From: Bacillota bacterium
Lineage (GTDB): Bacteria > Bacillota > Clostridia > Oscillospirales > Ruminococcaceae
Assembly: GCA_023394255.1 (NCBI GenBank)
Contig: JAEXAZ010000311.1
Coordinates: 1-6,658, forward strand
Reading direction: 5' to 3'
DNA: 6,658 bases
Of this stretch, positions 1 through 6,584 are shown in pieces (within the stretch, counting starts at the first letter, position 1; each line of letters opens with the position of its first letter). The notes below the pieces were generated by a model that was not told the DNA's origin, ran no database searches, and saw nothing but the letters and a program-made list of their open reading frames with translations. The position numbers and the translations under genes were made by a program.

Positions 1-546
1 CCCAGACTGTTTGGCGGGGAAGAGGTATTTGAGAAAGCCTACTCCCTGTTTGATGAGAACGGCGCGAAGGAAAGCCTTGATTACCTGAAATCGATTTATG
101 ACAACCTCCGCCAGCTCGAGCTGGAAGACCGTGTACTCATTGACCTCGGGCTGGTCAACCAGGCGGAATACTACACGGGGATCATCTTCCGGGGCTATCT
201 GGACGGGATCGGGGAGCCGGTCCTGTCCGGCGGGCGCTATGACAATCTCATTCAGGATTTTGGTACCGGCCTTTCCGCCACAGGGTTTGCGGTGACGGTT
301 GACCTCGTGACCGGGGCTGTCGGGCATCCCGCGCAGAAAGCGCCGGACATTCTGGTGTTTGCGGACGAAAACCACCTGCCGCAGGCGATCAACTACATCA
401 AATCCCTGGCGCAGAACGGGCTGACGGTGGAAAACTGCGTATTGGACGATTTCGAAACCGCCGCCGACTATGCGCGCCGCTGCGGAATCGCGCAGCTGCA
501 TGTCGTGGATGATGAGATTGAACTCATCGATGTGGATACTTTGTAA
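1..546 (+). CDS. hisZ: ATP phosphoribosyltransferase regulatory subunit HisZ (5' end missing)
   Basis: This is the C-terminal 181 residues of HisZ, a catalytically dead paralogue of histidyl-tRNA synthetase that binds short-form HisG, is needed for its activity and mediates histidine feedback. The open frame runs from base 1 to the TAA at 544-546, so the start lies upstream; family members with a C-terminal domain are about 390 residues, so roughly half is present. Visible are EYYTGIIFRGY (about residues 56-66 of the fragment), SGGRYDNL (77-84, the HisRS-like motif 3 region) and TGFAV (94-98), which close the synthetase-like catalytic fold. From about residue 115 (PDILVF) a further 65 residues look like a shortened HisRS anticodon-binding-type domain. 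Where active HisRS has RGLDYY, this protein has NQAEYY, so the catalytic arginine is gone; this argues for HisZ and against HisS, as does hisG lying 16 bases downstream. The GTG at 292 is internal and not a start. Confidence 0.93.
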   Translation, partial: PRLFGGEEVFEKAYSLFDENGAKESLDYLKSIYDNLRQLELEDRVLIDLGLVNQAEYYTGIIFRGYLDGIGEPVLSGGRYDNLIQDFGTGLSATGFAVTVDLVTGAVGHPAQKAPDILVFADENHLPQAINYIKSLAQNGLTVENCVLDDFETAADYARRCGIAQLHVVDDEIELIDVDTL

Positions 547-555
547 GGGGGAGGG
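547..555 (+). promoter_or_regulatory. Ribosome binding site of hisG
   Basis: The purine run GGGGGAGGG lies directly after the hisZ stop codon and 7 bases before the ATG at 563. It decides the hisG start: the same frame is open further upstream to an ATG at 470, but that would sit inside hisZ without such a site and would add 31 residues unlike the family. Confidence 0.8.
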
Positions 556-562
556 CTGTCAG

Positions 563-1204
563 ATGAAACCGATTCGGATTGCCCTCACAAAGGGCAGGCT
601 GGAAGAAAAAAGCATCGAGCTGTTTGAAAAACTGGGCTATGACTGCACGGCGGTGCGGGAAAAGGGCAGAAAACTGATTCTTCCGCTGGCAAACGCCAAT
701 ATTGAGATTGTGCTTGCCAAAGCGGCCGATGTCGTTACTTATGTGGAAAACGGGGTATGCGATATCGGCGTCGTGGGTAAAGACACCATCATGGAAAAGG
801 GCGGCACTTTTTACGAGGTCGCCGACCTCGGGTTTGGAAAATGCCGGTTTGCGCTGGCGGTTCCGAAGGGCGTTGATTTTTACGAAGGCTATCACACCCG
901 CTGCATCGCGTCCAAGTATGTGAATGTGGCCCGCACGTTTTTTGAGCGCAAAAACATGGACGTCAACATCGTAAAAATTGAAGGGTCCGTCGAACTGGCG
1001 CCCATCCTCGGCCTTTCCGACGCAATCGTGGATATTGTGGAGACCGGAACGACGTTAAAGGAGAACGGGCTGGTCATCGCGGAATACGTGTGCGATATCA
1101 GCGCGCGGATGATCGTGAACATCGCCAGCCTGAAACTGCGGAAAAATGAGATTGAGCCGTTCATCAACCAAATCGAGCGGTATCTGGAGGGGGAAGCGGA
1201 ATGA
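563..1204 (+). CDS. hisG: ATP phosphoribosyltransferase catalytic subunit, short form (HisG-S)
   Basis: HisG catalyses the first committed step: ATP plus PRPP gives N1-(5-phosphoribosyl)-ATP and pyrophosphate in the cytoplasm. The product is 213 residues, the length of the short family, which lacks the C-terminal ACT-like histidine-binding domain of the long form (about 280-300 residues). The N-terminus IRIALTKGRL (4-13) is typical, DIGVVGKD (67-74) is a conserved core motif, and VDIVETGTTLKENGL (156-170) is the PRPP-binding loop. Because the regulatory domain is missing, the enzyme is expected to work as a HisG-HisZ hetero-oligomer, which fits hisZ immediately upstream. The ATG at 563 was chosen for its ribosome binding site and because alignment to the family starts there. 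The stop overlaps the hisD start by four bases (ATGA at 1201-1204), suggesting translational coupling. Confidence 0.97.
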   Translation: MKPIRIALTKGRLEEKSIELFEKLGYDCTAVREKGRKLILPLANANIEIVLAKAADVVTYVENGVCDIGVVGKDTIMEKGGTFYEVADLGFGKCRFALAVPKGVDFYEGYHTRCIASKYVNVARTFFERKNMDVNIVKIEGSVELAPILGLSDAIVDIVETGTTLKENGLVIAEYVCDISARMIVNIASLKLRKNEIEPFINQIERYLEGEAE

Positions 1205-2490
1205 TCAATGTTGTCAGGGCGGACGGGAAAGCGGAAAAGGAACTGCTTTCCGCACTCCGGAACCGCAGCGGAAAAGTGAATGAAGAAGTCACAAAGACCG
1301 TTTCGGGCATCATCAGCGATGTGCGTGACCAGGGGGACGCCGCCGTGCGGGAGTACACCAACCGGTTCGACGGGCATTGCCCGGAAGTTTTTGAGGTGGA
1401 CCGGGAGGTCATCAATGACGCGCTGACAGAGGCGGACCCCGCATTTGTCGACGCGCTGCTCAACGCGATGGAGAATATCTCCGCGTTTCACCAGCGGCAG
1501 AAACAGCAGGGCTTTATTGACACCAAGCCTAACGGCGTCATCATGGGCCAGCGGATACGGGGACTTGACCGGGTGGGGCTTTATGTGCCCGGCGGCACCG
1601 CGGCCTATCCCTCCACCGTGCTGATGAACTGTGTGCCGGCAAAAATTGCGGGCGTGCGCGAGCTGATTATGGTGACCCCGCCCCGCAGGGACGGTACGGC
1701 GAACCCGGATATCCTTGTCGCGGCCGCGATAGCGGGCGTTGACCGCGTGTTCCTGATGGGCGGCGCGCAGGCGGTTGCCGCGCTTGCCTTCGGAACCGAG
1801 ACGGTTCCGAAGGTGGATAAAATCGTGGGACCCGGCAATATTTTTGTGGCGACCGCGAAAAAGCTGCTGTACGGCGTTGTCGACATCGACATGATCGCGG
1901 GGCCGAGCGAAATTCTGATCATCGCCGATGAATCCGCGAACCCGGTCTATCTGGCGGCGGACCTTATGAGCCAGGCGGAGCACGATGTCCTGGCGTCTTC
2001 CATCCTGCTGACGACCAGTGAAACGGTCGCGGATGCGACGGCCGCGGAACTAAAGCGGCAGGTTGCCGCTCTGCCCCGCGCCGAGATCATTCAAAAAGCA
2101 CTCACAGACTATGGGGTGCTCCTGATCTGCCGGAATCAGCAGGAGATGATTGATCTTGCCAATGAGCTGGCGCCCGAGCATCTTGAGGTGATGACCGCAA
2201 ACCCGTTTGACTATCTGGGAAAACTGGATAATGCGGGCAGTGTTTTCCTCGGACAATATGCGCCCGAACCGCTCGGGGACTATTATGCCGGCCCCAACCA
2301 TGTCCTCCCCACATCCGGAACCGCCCGTTTCTTCTCCCCCCTGGGCGTGGACAGCTTTATTAAAAAATCCAGCTACATTTATTATACGGAAGACGCTCTG
2401 CGCGAAGCGAAAGACGATATCCTTCTGATTGCCGGAAAGGAACAGCTGACGGCACACGCGAATTCGATTCAGGTGCGGTTTCCCCTGTAA
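1201..2490 (+). CDS. hisD: Histidinol dehydrogenase
   Basis: HisD carries out the last two steps, the NAD-dependent four-electron oxidation of L-histidinol through histidinal to L-histidine, as a zinc-dependent homodimer. The 429-residue length is normal. All expected active-site residues are visible: zinc ligands Gln258 and His261 in SQAEHD, Asp360 in LGDYYAGPNH, and His419 in LTAHANSI; the catalytic pair Glu326-His327 is in LAPEHLEV. Other conserved stretches are YVPGGTAAYPSTVLM (128-142), VGPGNIFVATAK (209-220) and DMIAGPSEILI (230-240). A strong site GGAGGGGG (1186-1193), inside the end of hisG, lies 7 bases before the ATG. Being placed third while acting last in the pathway is common in his operons. 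No truncation or missing key residue is seen. Confidence 0.98.
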   Translation: MINVVRADGKAEKELLSALRNRSGKVNEEVTKTVSGIISDVRDQGDAAVREYTNRFDGHCPEVFEVDREVINDALTEADPAFVDALLNAMENISAFHQRQKQQGFIDTKPNGVIMGQRIRGLDRVGLYVPGGTAAYPSTVLMNCVPAKIAGVRELIMVTPPRRDGTANPDILVAAAIAGVDRVFLMGGAQAVAALAFGTETVPKVDKIVGPGNIFVATAKKLLYGVVDIDMIAGPSEILIIADESANPVYLAADLMSQAEHDVLASSILLTTSETVADATAAELKRQVAALPRAEIIQKALTDYGVLLICRNQQEMIDLANELAPEHLEVMTANPFDYLGKLDNAGSVFLGQYAPEPLGDYYAGPNHVLPTSGTARFFSPLGVDSFIKKSSYIYYTEDALREAKDDILLIAGKEQLTAHANSIQVRFPL

Positions 2491-2500
2491 AGTGCTTTGA

Positions 2501-2507
2501 AAAGGAG
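2501..2507 (+). promoter_or_regulatory. Ribosome binding site of hisC
   Basis: AAAGGAG sits 8 bases before the ATG at 2516 in the 25-base gap after hisD, the largest gap in the window. An in-frame GTG at 2507 overlaps this site and so is not the start. Confidence 0.8.
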
Positions 2508-2515
2508 TGTTTCCC

Positions 2516-3568
2516 ATGTATCAGCTTCCCCAGAAGCTGCAAACTCTGGTGCCTTATGAGCCGCTCACAGGCAGCTATCCCATTCGGGCGGATGCGAACG
2601 AGAGCTTTTTGGCCCCGCCCGCAAGTCTGCGCGCGCAGATTGCAAAGGCCGTCTCCACCCTTGATTTTAACCGCTATCCCGACCCGAACTGTACGGGGCT
2701 TTGCAGGCGGTTCGCTGATTTTTTCGGGCTTGAGGAAAAGCATATCGTCGCCGGAAACGGGTCGGACGAATTAATCGGGCTGATTATTTCGTCATTTACC
2801 TCCGCCGGGGAATCTATGGCTGTCGTCAGCCCCGACTTTTCCATGTATGCGTTCTATGCCCAGATGAACGGCGTGCGGGTCGAGACCTTTTCCAAGGAAG
2901 GCTCCGAACTGGCGCTTGACGCGGACGCGCTGGTTGCGTTTGCAAGAGAAAAGCAGGTTTCCCTGCTGATTCTCTCCAACCCCTGCAACCCTACGTCGCT
3001 TGCGGCTTCACGGGAGGAAATCCTGAAAATTGTGGACAGCCTTGACTGCCTTGTGGTGATTGATGAGGCCTATATGGATTTTGCGGAAGGCTCCATTCTG
3101 GATCTTGCCGACAGCCGCGACAACCTTATTGTGCTCAAGACCTGTTCCAAAGCCTTTGGCATGGCGGCAATCCGGCTGGGATTTGCGGTGGCAAACCAGA
3201 CCATAATTGATGCCATCCGCGCGGTGAAGTCGCCCTATAACGTCAATTCCATGACGCAGGCGGTCGGCTGCCTTCTGCTGGAACAGAAAGACTATCTGCA
3301 AGCCTGCATCAGGCAGATCAAGGACTCCCGGGACGCGCTTTACCGGATGATTTGCGGGCTGCAACCGGAAAAACGGGAGATTCTGGAGGTCGCCAATACC
3401 CGCGCGAACTTTGTGTTTCTCAGGCTGCCGGAGCCCGAACCGGTATTTCGGGCAATGCTGAAACGCGGGATCGCTGTGCGCTGCCTGGGGCGTTACCTGC
3501 GGATATCCGCGGGCAGCGAAGCGGAAAATAAGGCGGTTTTGGCCGCTCTGTCCGATATTTTAAACTAG
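2516..3568 (+). CDS. hisC: Histidinol-phosphate aminotransferase
   Basis: HisC is a PLP-dependent class I/II aminotransferase that transfers an amino group from glutamate to imidazole-acetol phosphate, giving L-histidinol phosphate. Starting at ATG 2516 the protein has 350 residues, the usual family length. Visible motifs are ADANES (25-30, substrate-binding N-terminus), RYPDP (53-57), GNGSDE (80-85, PLP phosphate contact), SNPCNPTS (154-161) with the conserved Asn158, VIDEAYMDF (181-189) with Asp183 and Tyr186, and CSKAFGMAAIRLGF (210-223), in which Lys212 forms the Schiff base and Arg220 is conserved. The Arg in YLRISAG (Arg329) matches the substrate-carboxylate arginine of fold type I enzymes. 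Relatives act on aromatic or other amino acids, but the position inside a his operon settles the role. The TAG stop lies 12 bases before hisB. Confidence 0.97.
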   Translation: MYQLPQKLQTLVPYEPLTGSYPIRADANESFLAPPASLRAQIAKAVSTLDFNRYPDPNCTGLCRRFADFFGLEEKHIVAGNGSDELIGLIISSFTSAGESMAVVSPDFSMYAFYAQMNGVRVETFSKEGSELALDADALVAFAREKQVSLLILSNPCNPTSLAASREEILKIVDSLDCLVVIDEAYMDFAEGSILDLADSRDNLIVLKTCSKAFGMAAIRLGFAVANQTIIDAIRAVKSPYNVNSMTQAVGCLLLEQKDYLQACIRQIKDSRDALYRMICGLQPEKREILEVANTRANFVFLRLPEPEPVFRAMLKRGIAVRCLGRYLRISAGSEAENKAVLAALSDILN

Positions 3569-3573
3569 GAGGG
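3567..3573 (+). promoter_or_regulatory. Ribosome binding site of hisB
   Basis: AGGAGGG begins in the hisC stop codon and ends 7 bases before a GTG at 3581. Its strength and spacing support GTG rather than any downstream codon as the hisB start. Confidence 0.8.
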
Positions 3574-3580
3574 AACGACC

Positions 3581-4159
3581 GTGAGGGAATGCACCATACG
3601 CCGCGCTACAAAGGAAACGGATATCACGCTTTCCGTCAATCTGGACGGAAAGGGCTGTTTTTCCGGTTCTTCCGGTATCGGCTTTTTTGACCACATGCTG
3701 ACCGCTTTTGCTGTCCACAGCGGGATCGATCTCACTTTGCAGATGACCGGGGATCTGGAGGTGGACTGCCATCATTCGGTGGAGGATGTGGGCATTGTGC
3801 TGGGACAGGCGTTTGCGCAGCTGCTGACGGATAAAAGCGCGATTGCGCGCTATGGAAGCTTTTTCATCCCCATGGACGAATCGCTCGCGTTCTGTTCCCT
3901 CGACATCAGCGGACGCCCGTTTCTGGTGTTCGACTGCGCGTTCACGAATTCCTCTATCGGCGGCTTCGACTGTTGCATGACCGAGGAGTTTTTCCGGGCG
4001 TTCGCCATGAACGCGGGAATGACCCTGCACATCCGCCTCCTTTACGGCGAAAATGACCACCATAAAGCGGAGGCAATCTTTAAAGCGGCGGCGCACGCGC
4101 TGAAAGCGGCGGTTTCGCCGAACACCGGCGGGATTCTTTCCTCCAAGGGGGTGCTGTAA
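3581..4159 (+). CDS. hisB: Imidazoleglycerol-phosphate dehydratase
   Basis: HisB dehydrates imidazole-glycerol phosphate to imidazole-acetol phosphate, using a manganese centre in a large homo-oligomer. The protein has 192 residues and is the stand-alone dehydratase; it lacks the N-terminal HAD-type phosphatase domain of the enterobacterial bifunctional HisB. The metal-binding repeats are clear: GIGFFDHML (32-40), DCHHSVEDVG (62-71; His64, His65, Glu68) and ENDHHKAEAIFKA (157-169; His160, His161, Glu164). PMDESLA (97-103), ISGRPFL (109-115) and MTLHI (147-151) are also family motifs. Translation starts at GTG, fixed by the site at 3567-3573 and by the family N-terminus RRATKETDI. The C-terminal signature reads ILSSKGVL instead of the common PST/SKG form, with Leu186 where proline is frequent; this is probably ordinary variation. 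Confidence 0.97.
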   Translation: MRECTIRRATKETDITLSVNLDGKGCFSGSSGIGFFDHMLTAFAVHSGIDLTLQMTGDLEVDCHHSVEDVGIVLGQAFAQLLTDKSAIARYGSFFIPMDESLAFCSLDISGRPFLVFDCAFTNSSIGGFDCCMTEEFFRAFAMNAGMTLHIRLLYGENDHHKAEAIFKAAAHALKAAVSPNTGGILSSKGVL

Positions 4160-4162
4160 CGG

Positions 4163-4774
4163 ATGATCGCAATCATCGACTATGGCGCGGGCAACCTGTT
4201 CAGCGTCAGGAACGCTTTGGAGTATCTGAAGATCGGGCACACCATTTCTGCCGACCCGGCTGTTTTGGAAGCGGCCGACGAACTGATTTTGCCGGGAGTA
4301 GGCGCGTTTCCGGACGCGATGAGGATGCTGCGGGAAGCCGGACTGGTATCCGTCATTCGGGAACAGGCGGCGAAAAAGCCGCTGCTGGGCATCTGCCTCG
4401 GCATGCAGCTGTTGTTTGAAAAGGGCTTTGAGTTTGAAGAGACGGAAGGTCTCGGGCTGATTGCGGGCAGTGTCCGGCTGATCGACGCGGGCGGGCTGAA
4501 AATCCCGCATATGGGCTGGAACGACTTAACGGTGCTCAATCCCTGCGCGCTGACTGCCGGCACAAAAAACGGCGATTACGTTTATTTCGTCCATTCCTAT
4601 CGCGCCGAAACGCCTGACGAAAATATTTCCTGCTACACGAATTATCACGAGCGCATCCCCGCTCTGGTACACCGCGGGCTGGTTTACGGGGCGCAGTTTC
4701 ACCCGGAAAAAAGCGGGTCGGTGGGTCTGGCGATGCTTCGCGATTTTGCGGGACTGGTAGGTGGACAACAATGA
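4163..4774 (+). CDS. hisH: Imidazole glycerol phosphate synthase, glutamine amidotransferase subunit
   Basis: HisH hydrolyses glutamine and channels the ammonia to HisF within the heterodimeric IGP synthase. It is a class I (triad) amidotransferase of 203 residues, the usual length. The nucleophile Cys78 lies in GICLGMQLLFE (76-86), and the other triad members His180 and Glu182 lie in GAQFHPEKSG (176-185). IDYGAGNLFSV (5-15), the oxyanion-strand motif PGVGAF (44-49) and VYFVHSY (140-146) are typical. The start ATG lies 3 bases after the hisB stop; the likely ribosome binding site AAGGGGG (4145-4151) is inside the hisB end with a rather long 11-base spacing, so coupling to hisB translation is likely. 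The gene ends in an ATGA overlap with hisA; its partner hisF follows hisA. Confidence 0.98.
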   Translation: MIAIIDYGAGNLFSVRNALEYLKIGHTISADPAVLEAADELILPGVGAFPDAMRMLREAGLVSVIREQAAKKPLLGICLGMQLLFEKGFEFEETEGLGLIAGSVRLIDAGGLKIPHMGWNDLTVLNPCALTAGTKNGDYVYFVHSYRAETPDENISCYTNYHERIPALVHRGLVYGAQFHPEKSGSVGLAMLRDFAGLVGGQQ

Positions 4775-5496
4775 TTGTTTTGCCTGCAATTGATATACAG
4801 GGCGGCAACTGTGTGCGCCTGCTCAGGGGGGATTTCTCCACCGCGCACAAGGTCGCGGAGAATCCGCAGGACACGGCCGCGGGTTTTCGCGCGGCGGGGG
4901 CGTCGTGGATTCACATGGTCGATCTGGACGGCGCGAAGAACGGCGGTGTCGTCAACGCGCCGGTATTTTTGGAGATTGCGGCGGCTTCCGGCCTGAAAGT
5001 CGAACTGGGCGGGGGCATCCGCACGTTGGAAACAGTCTCTTATTATCTGGAAAACGGCGTTTCCCGCGTGATTCTCGGTTCCGTGGCGGTGAAAAACCCC
5101 GCGCTGGTGCGGGAAGCGGCGGAAAGATACGGGGACCGCATCGCAGTCGGGATTGATGCCAAAAACGGGATGGTTGCGACGGAGGGCTGGCTGGACACCA
5201 GCAGCGTCTCCTATCTGGAGCTTGCGGAGAAAATGGAGCAGGCCGGGGTCAAAACTATCATCTTCACCGATATTTCAAAAGACGGTACGTTGCAGGGCGT
5301 CAATCTGGAACAGCTTGCCGCGATCAACGATGCGGTTTCCTGCGACATTATCGCCAGCGGAGGCGTGCGCGATTTGAACGATATTTCCGCCTGCAAAGAA
5401 CTGGGGCTCTACGGCGTTATCTGCGGAAAATCCATTTACGGCGGCAGCCTCTCGCTGCCGGAAGCGATCGAAATGGCGGGTGAACAGACATGCTAG
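4771..5496 (+). CDS. hisA: ProFAR isomerase (1-(5-phosphoribosyl)-5-[(5-phosphoribosylamino)methylideneamino]imidazole-4-carboxamide isomerase)
   Basis: HisA performs the Amadori rearrangement of ProFAR to PRFAR on a (beta/alpha)8 barrel. The 241-residue length is standard. The catalytic aspartates are Asp8 in LPAIDIQGG (4-12) and Asp129 in VGIDAKNG (126-133), one in each half-barrel. The two phosphate-binding segments, LGGGIRT (79-85) and ASGGVRD (195-201), and FTDISKDGT (165-173) are also present. The specific HisA reading, rather than the bifunctional PriA of actinobacteria, rests on operon context and overall fit; a trpF gene elsewhere would be needed to exclude dual activity. The start shares an ATGA with the hisH stop; the preceding AGGTGG (4759-4764) is a weaker site, suggesting re-initiation. 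The gene overlaps hisF by 7 bases. Confidence 0.97.
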   Translation: MIVLPAIDIQGGNCVRLLRGDFSTAHKVAENPQDTAAGFRAAGASWIHMVDLDGAKNGGVVNAPVFLEIAAASGLKVELGGGIRTLETVSYYLENGVSRVILGSVAVKNPALVREAAERYGDRIAVGIDAKNGMVATEGWLDTSSVSYLELAEKMEQAGVKTIIFTDISKDGTLQGVNLEQLAAINDAVSCDIIASGGVRDLNDISACKELGLYGVICGKSIYGGSLSLPEAIEMAGEQTC

Positions 5497-6248
5497 CAAA
5501 AAGAATCATACCCTGCCTGGATGTGCAGGATGGAAAAGTCGTCAAAGGCGTAAATTTCGTCGGCATCCGCGAGGTGGGTGACCCGGTGGAATGCGCCGTG
5601 GAATACGACCGGCAGGGCGCGGATGAAATCACCTTCCTGGACATCACGGCGACCCATGAGGGGCGCGGCACCATGATTGATGTGGTACGCAACACCGCCC
5701 GCAAGGTATTTGTGCCGCTGACGGTGGGTGGAGGCATCCGCACGGTGGACGATTTCCGGGAAATCCTGCGCGCCGGAGCGGATAAAATTTCGGTGAATTC
5801 CGCCGCGGTACGCAATCCTCAGCTGATTCACGACGCCGCGGAACGATTCGGCAACCAGTGCGTGGTGGTTGCCATTGACGCGAAGCGGCGCCCCGACGGC
5901 GGGTTTACCGTTGTCGTGAACGGCGGGCGCATTGATATGAAGCTGGACGCAATCGAATGGGCAAAGACCTGTGAAAAGCTCGGCGCGGGGGAAATCCTGC
6001 TGACTTCCATGGATACCGACGGCTGCCGGAACGGCTTTGACCTGGAACTCACCAACGCTGTTACCGGGGCGGTCAATATCCCCGTGATCGCTTCCGGCGG
6101 CTGCGGTTCGCTGGAGCACTTTTCCGAAGTCTTCGAAAAGACCGGGGCCGACGCGGCGCTTGCCGCTTCCCTGTTTCATTTCCGGGAACTGACGGTGGAA
6201 CAGGTCAAGAACCACCTGTCGTCCCGCAGCATTCCGGTCAGGAGGTAA
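5490..6248 (+). CDS. hisF: Imidazole glycerol phosphate synthase, cyclase subunit
   Basis: HisF uses ammonia from HisH to convert PRFAR to imidazole-glycerol phosphate and AICAR. The protein has 252 residues and starts with the family hallmark MLAKRIIPCLDV. Catalytic Asp11 and Asp130 (VVAIDAKR) are present, as are Lys19 and the phosphate-binding segments VGGGIRT (79-85) and ASGGCGS (201-207). The residues forming the ammonia gate at the barrel base in the Thermotoga enzyme are kept: Arg5, Glu46, Lys99 and Glu168 (Glu167 in Thermotoga numbering), which indicates a working HisH-HisF interface. In the MDTDGCRNGFD loop (174-184), Cys179 replaces the threonine seen in Thermotoga HisF; the E. coli protein has valine there, so this is tolerated. 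The start lies inside the hisA end, with a weak purine stretch GGCGGGTG (5475-5482) before it. Confidence 0.98.
   Translation: MLAKRIIPCLDVQDGKVVKGVNFVGIREVGDPVECAVEYDRQGADEITFLDITATHEGRGTMIDVVRNTARKVFVPLTVGGGIRTVDDFREILRAGADKISVNSAAVRNPQLIHDAAERFGNQCVVVAIDAKRRPDGGFTVVVNGGRIDMKLDAIEWAKTCEKLGAGEILLTSMDTDGCRNGFDLELTNAVTGAVNIPVIASGGCGSLEHFSEVFEKTGADAALAASLFHFRELTVEQVKNHLSSRSIPVRR
6240..6245 (+). promoter_or_regulatory. Ribosome binding site of hisI
   Basis: A perfect AGGAGG lies within the last codons of hisF and 6 bases before a GTG at 6252. It supports GTG as the hisI start, giving a protein that begins in register with the family. Confidence 0.82.
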
Positions 6249-6251
6249 ACT

Positions 6252-6584
6252 GTGAAAAATCTGGACCGTTATTTTCAAAAATCCGAACTCGTTCCCGCGA
6301 TTGTGCAGGAAGCGGGCAGCGGCGAGGTGCTGATGCTTGCCTATATGAACCGGGAAAGCCTGCAAAAAACCTTCGAAACGGGGTATACTTGGTTTTACAG
6401 CCGCTCACGCCGGGAGCTTTGGAACAAAGGCGCGACTTCCGGGCACCTGCAAAAGGTGGTGGATTTGCGTGCCGACTGCGATGATGATACGCTGCTGGTG
6501 ACTGTGATACAAACCGGAAATGCCTGCCATACGGGTGCGCATAGCTGTTTTTTTAAAGAAATTTGGAGGGATACCGATGAGTGA
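6252..6584 (+). CDS. hisI: Phosphoribosyl-AMP cyclohydrolase
   Basis: HisI opens the adenine ring of phosphoribosyl-AMP to give ProFAR, using zinc and magnesium. At 110 residues it is the monofunctional form, not the HisIE fusion. The metal sites are clear: DCDDDTLL (75-82) supplies the magnesium-binding aspartates 75, 77 and 79 and the zinc ligand Cys76, while GNACHTGAHSCFF (89-101) supplies Cys92 and Cys99. VLMLAYMN (26-33), TWFYSRSRRELWNKG (46-60) and SGHLQKV (63-69) are family motifs. The start is GTG, 3 bases after the hisF stop. The codons for the SCFFK stretch contain a run of seven T followed by three A (6548-6557). The stop overlaps the hisE start by 8 bases. Confidence 0.97.
   Translation: MKNLDRYFQKSELVPAIVQEAGSGEVLMLAYMNRESLQKTFETGYTWFYSRSRRELWNKGATSGHLQKVVDLRADCDDDTLLVTVIQTGNACHTGAHSCFFKEIWRDTDE
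6565..6570 (+). promoter_or_regulatory. Ribosome binding site of hisE
   Basis: GGAGGG lies within the last codons of hisI and 6 bases before the ATG at 6577, supporting independent initiation of hisE as a separate protein. Confidence 0.78.

Noticed and set aside
1..60. hisZ start, operon promoter, or histidine T-box leader
   Set aside because: The window opens inside the hisZ coding frame; any leader must lie further upstream and cannot be assessed.
111..124. Perfect 14-base palindrome CCAGCTCGAGCTGG in hisZ
   Set aside because: It encodes ordinary HisZ residues (QLELE) and about 0.4 such palindromes are expected by chance in a window this size; it has no flanking operator context.
98..295. 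A 65-codon plus-strand frame within hisZ
   Set aside because: It is Ser/Thr/Arg-rich and out of frame with the clear HisZ motifs in frame 1.
892..1983. A 363-codon open frame on the minus strand opposite hisG and hisD
   Set aside because: It lies fully opposite two strongly supported genes, its translation is rich in His, Arg and Gly with no recognisable domain, and long antisense frames are expected in GC-rich coding DNA with biased third positions.
2491..2515. The hisD-hisC gap as an internal promoter or terminator
   Set aside because: At 25 bases it holds only the hisC ribosome binding site; no stem-loop with a T-tract and no paired -35/-10 boxes are visible.
4136..4150. Leucine in place of the usual proline in the HisB C-terminal PST/SKG signature
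   Set aside because: The serines, Lys189 and Gly190 of the motif are kept and all metal ligands are intact, so there is no reason to suspect loss of function.
3560..4510. A 316-codon open frame on the minus strand opposite hisB and hisH
   Set aside because: It has low-complexity Arg/Gln/His-rich translation, no motif and no convincing start signal; it is an antisense shadow of hisB and hisH.
5493..6365. A 290-codon open frame on the minus strand opposite hisF
   Set aside because: It mirrors hisF codon structure and spans the hisF/hisI junction, with no family resemblance.
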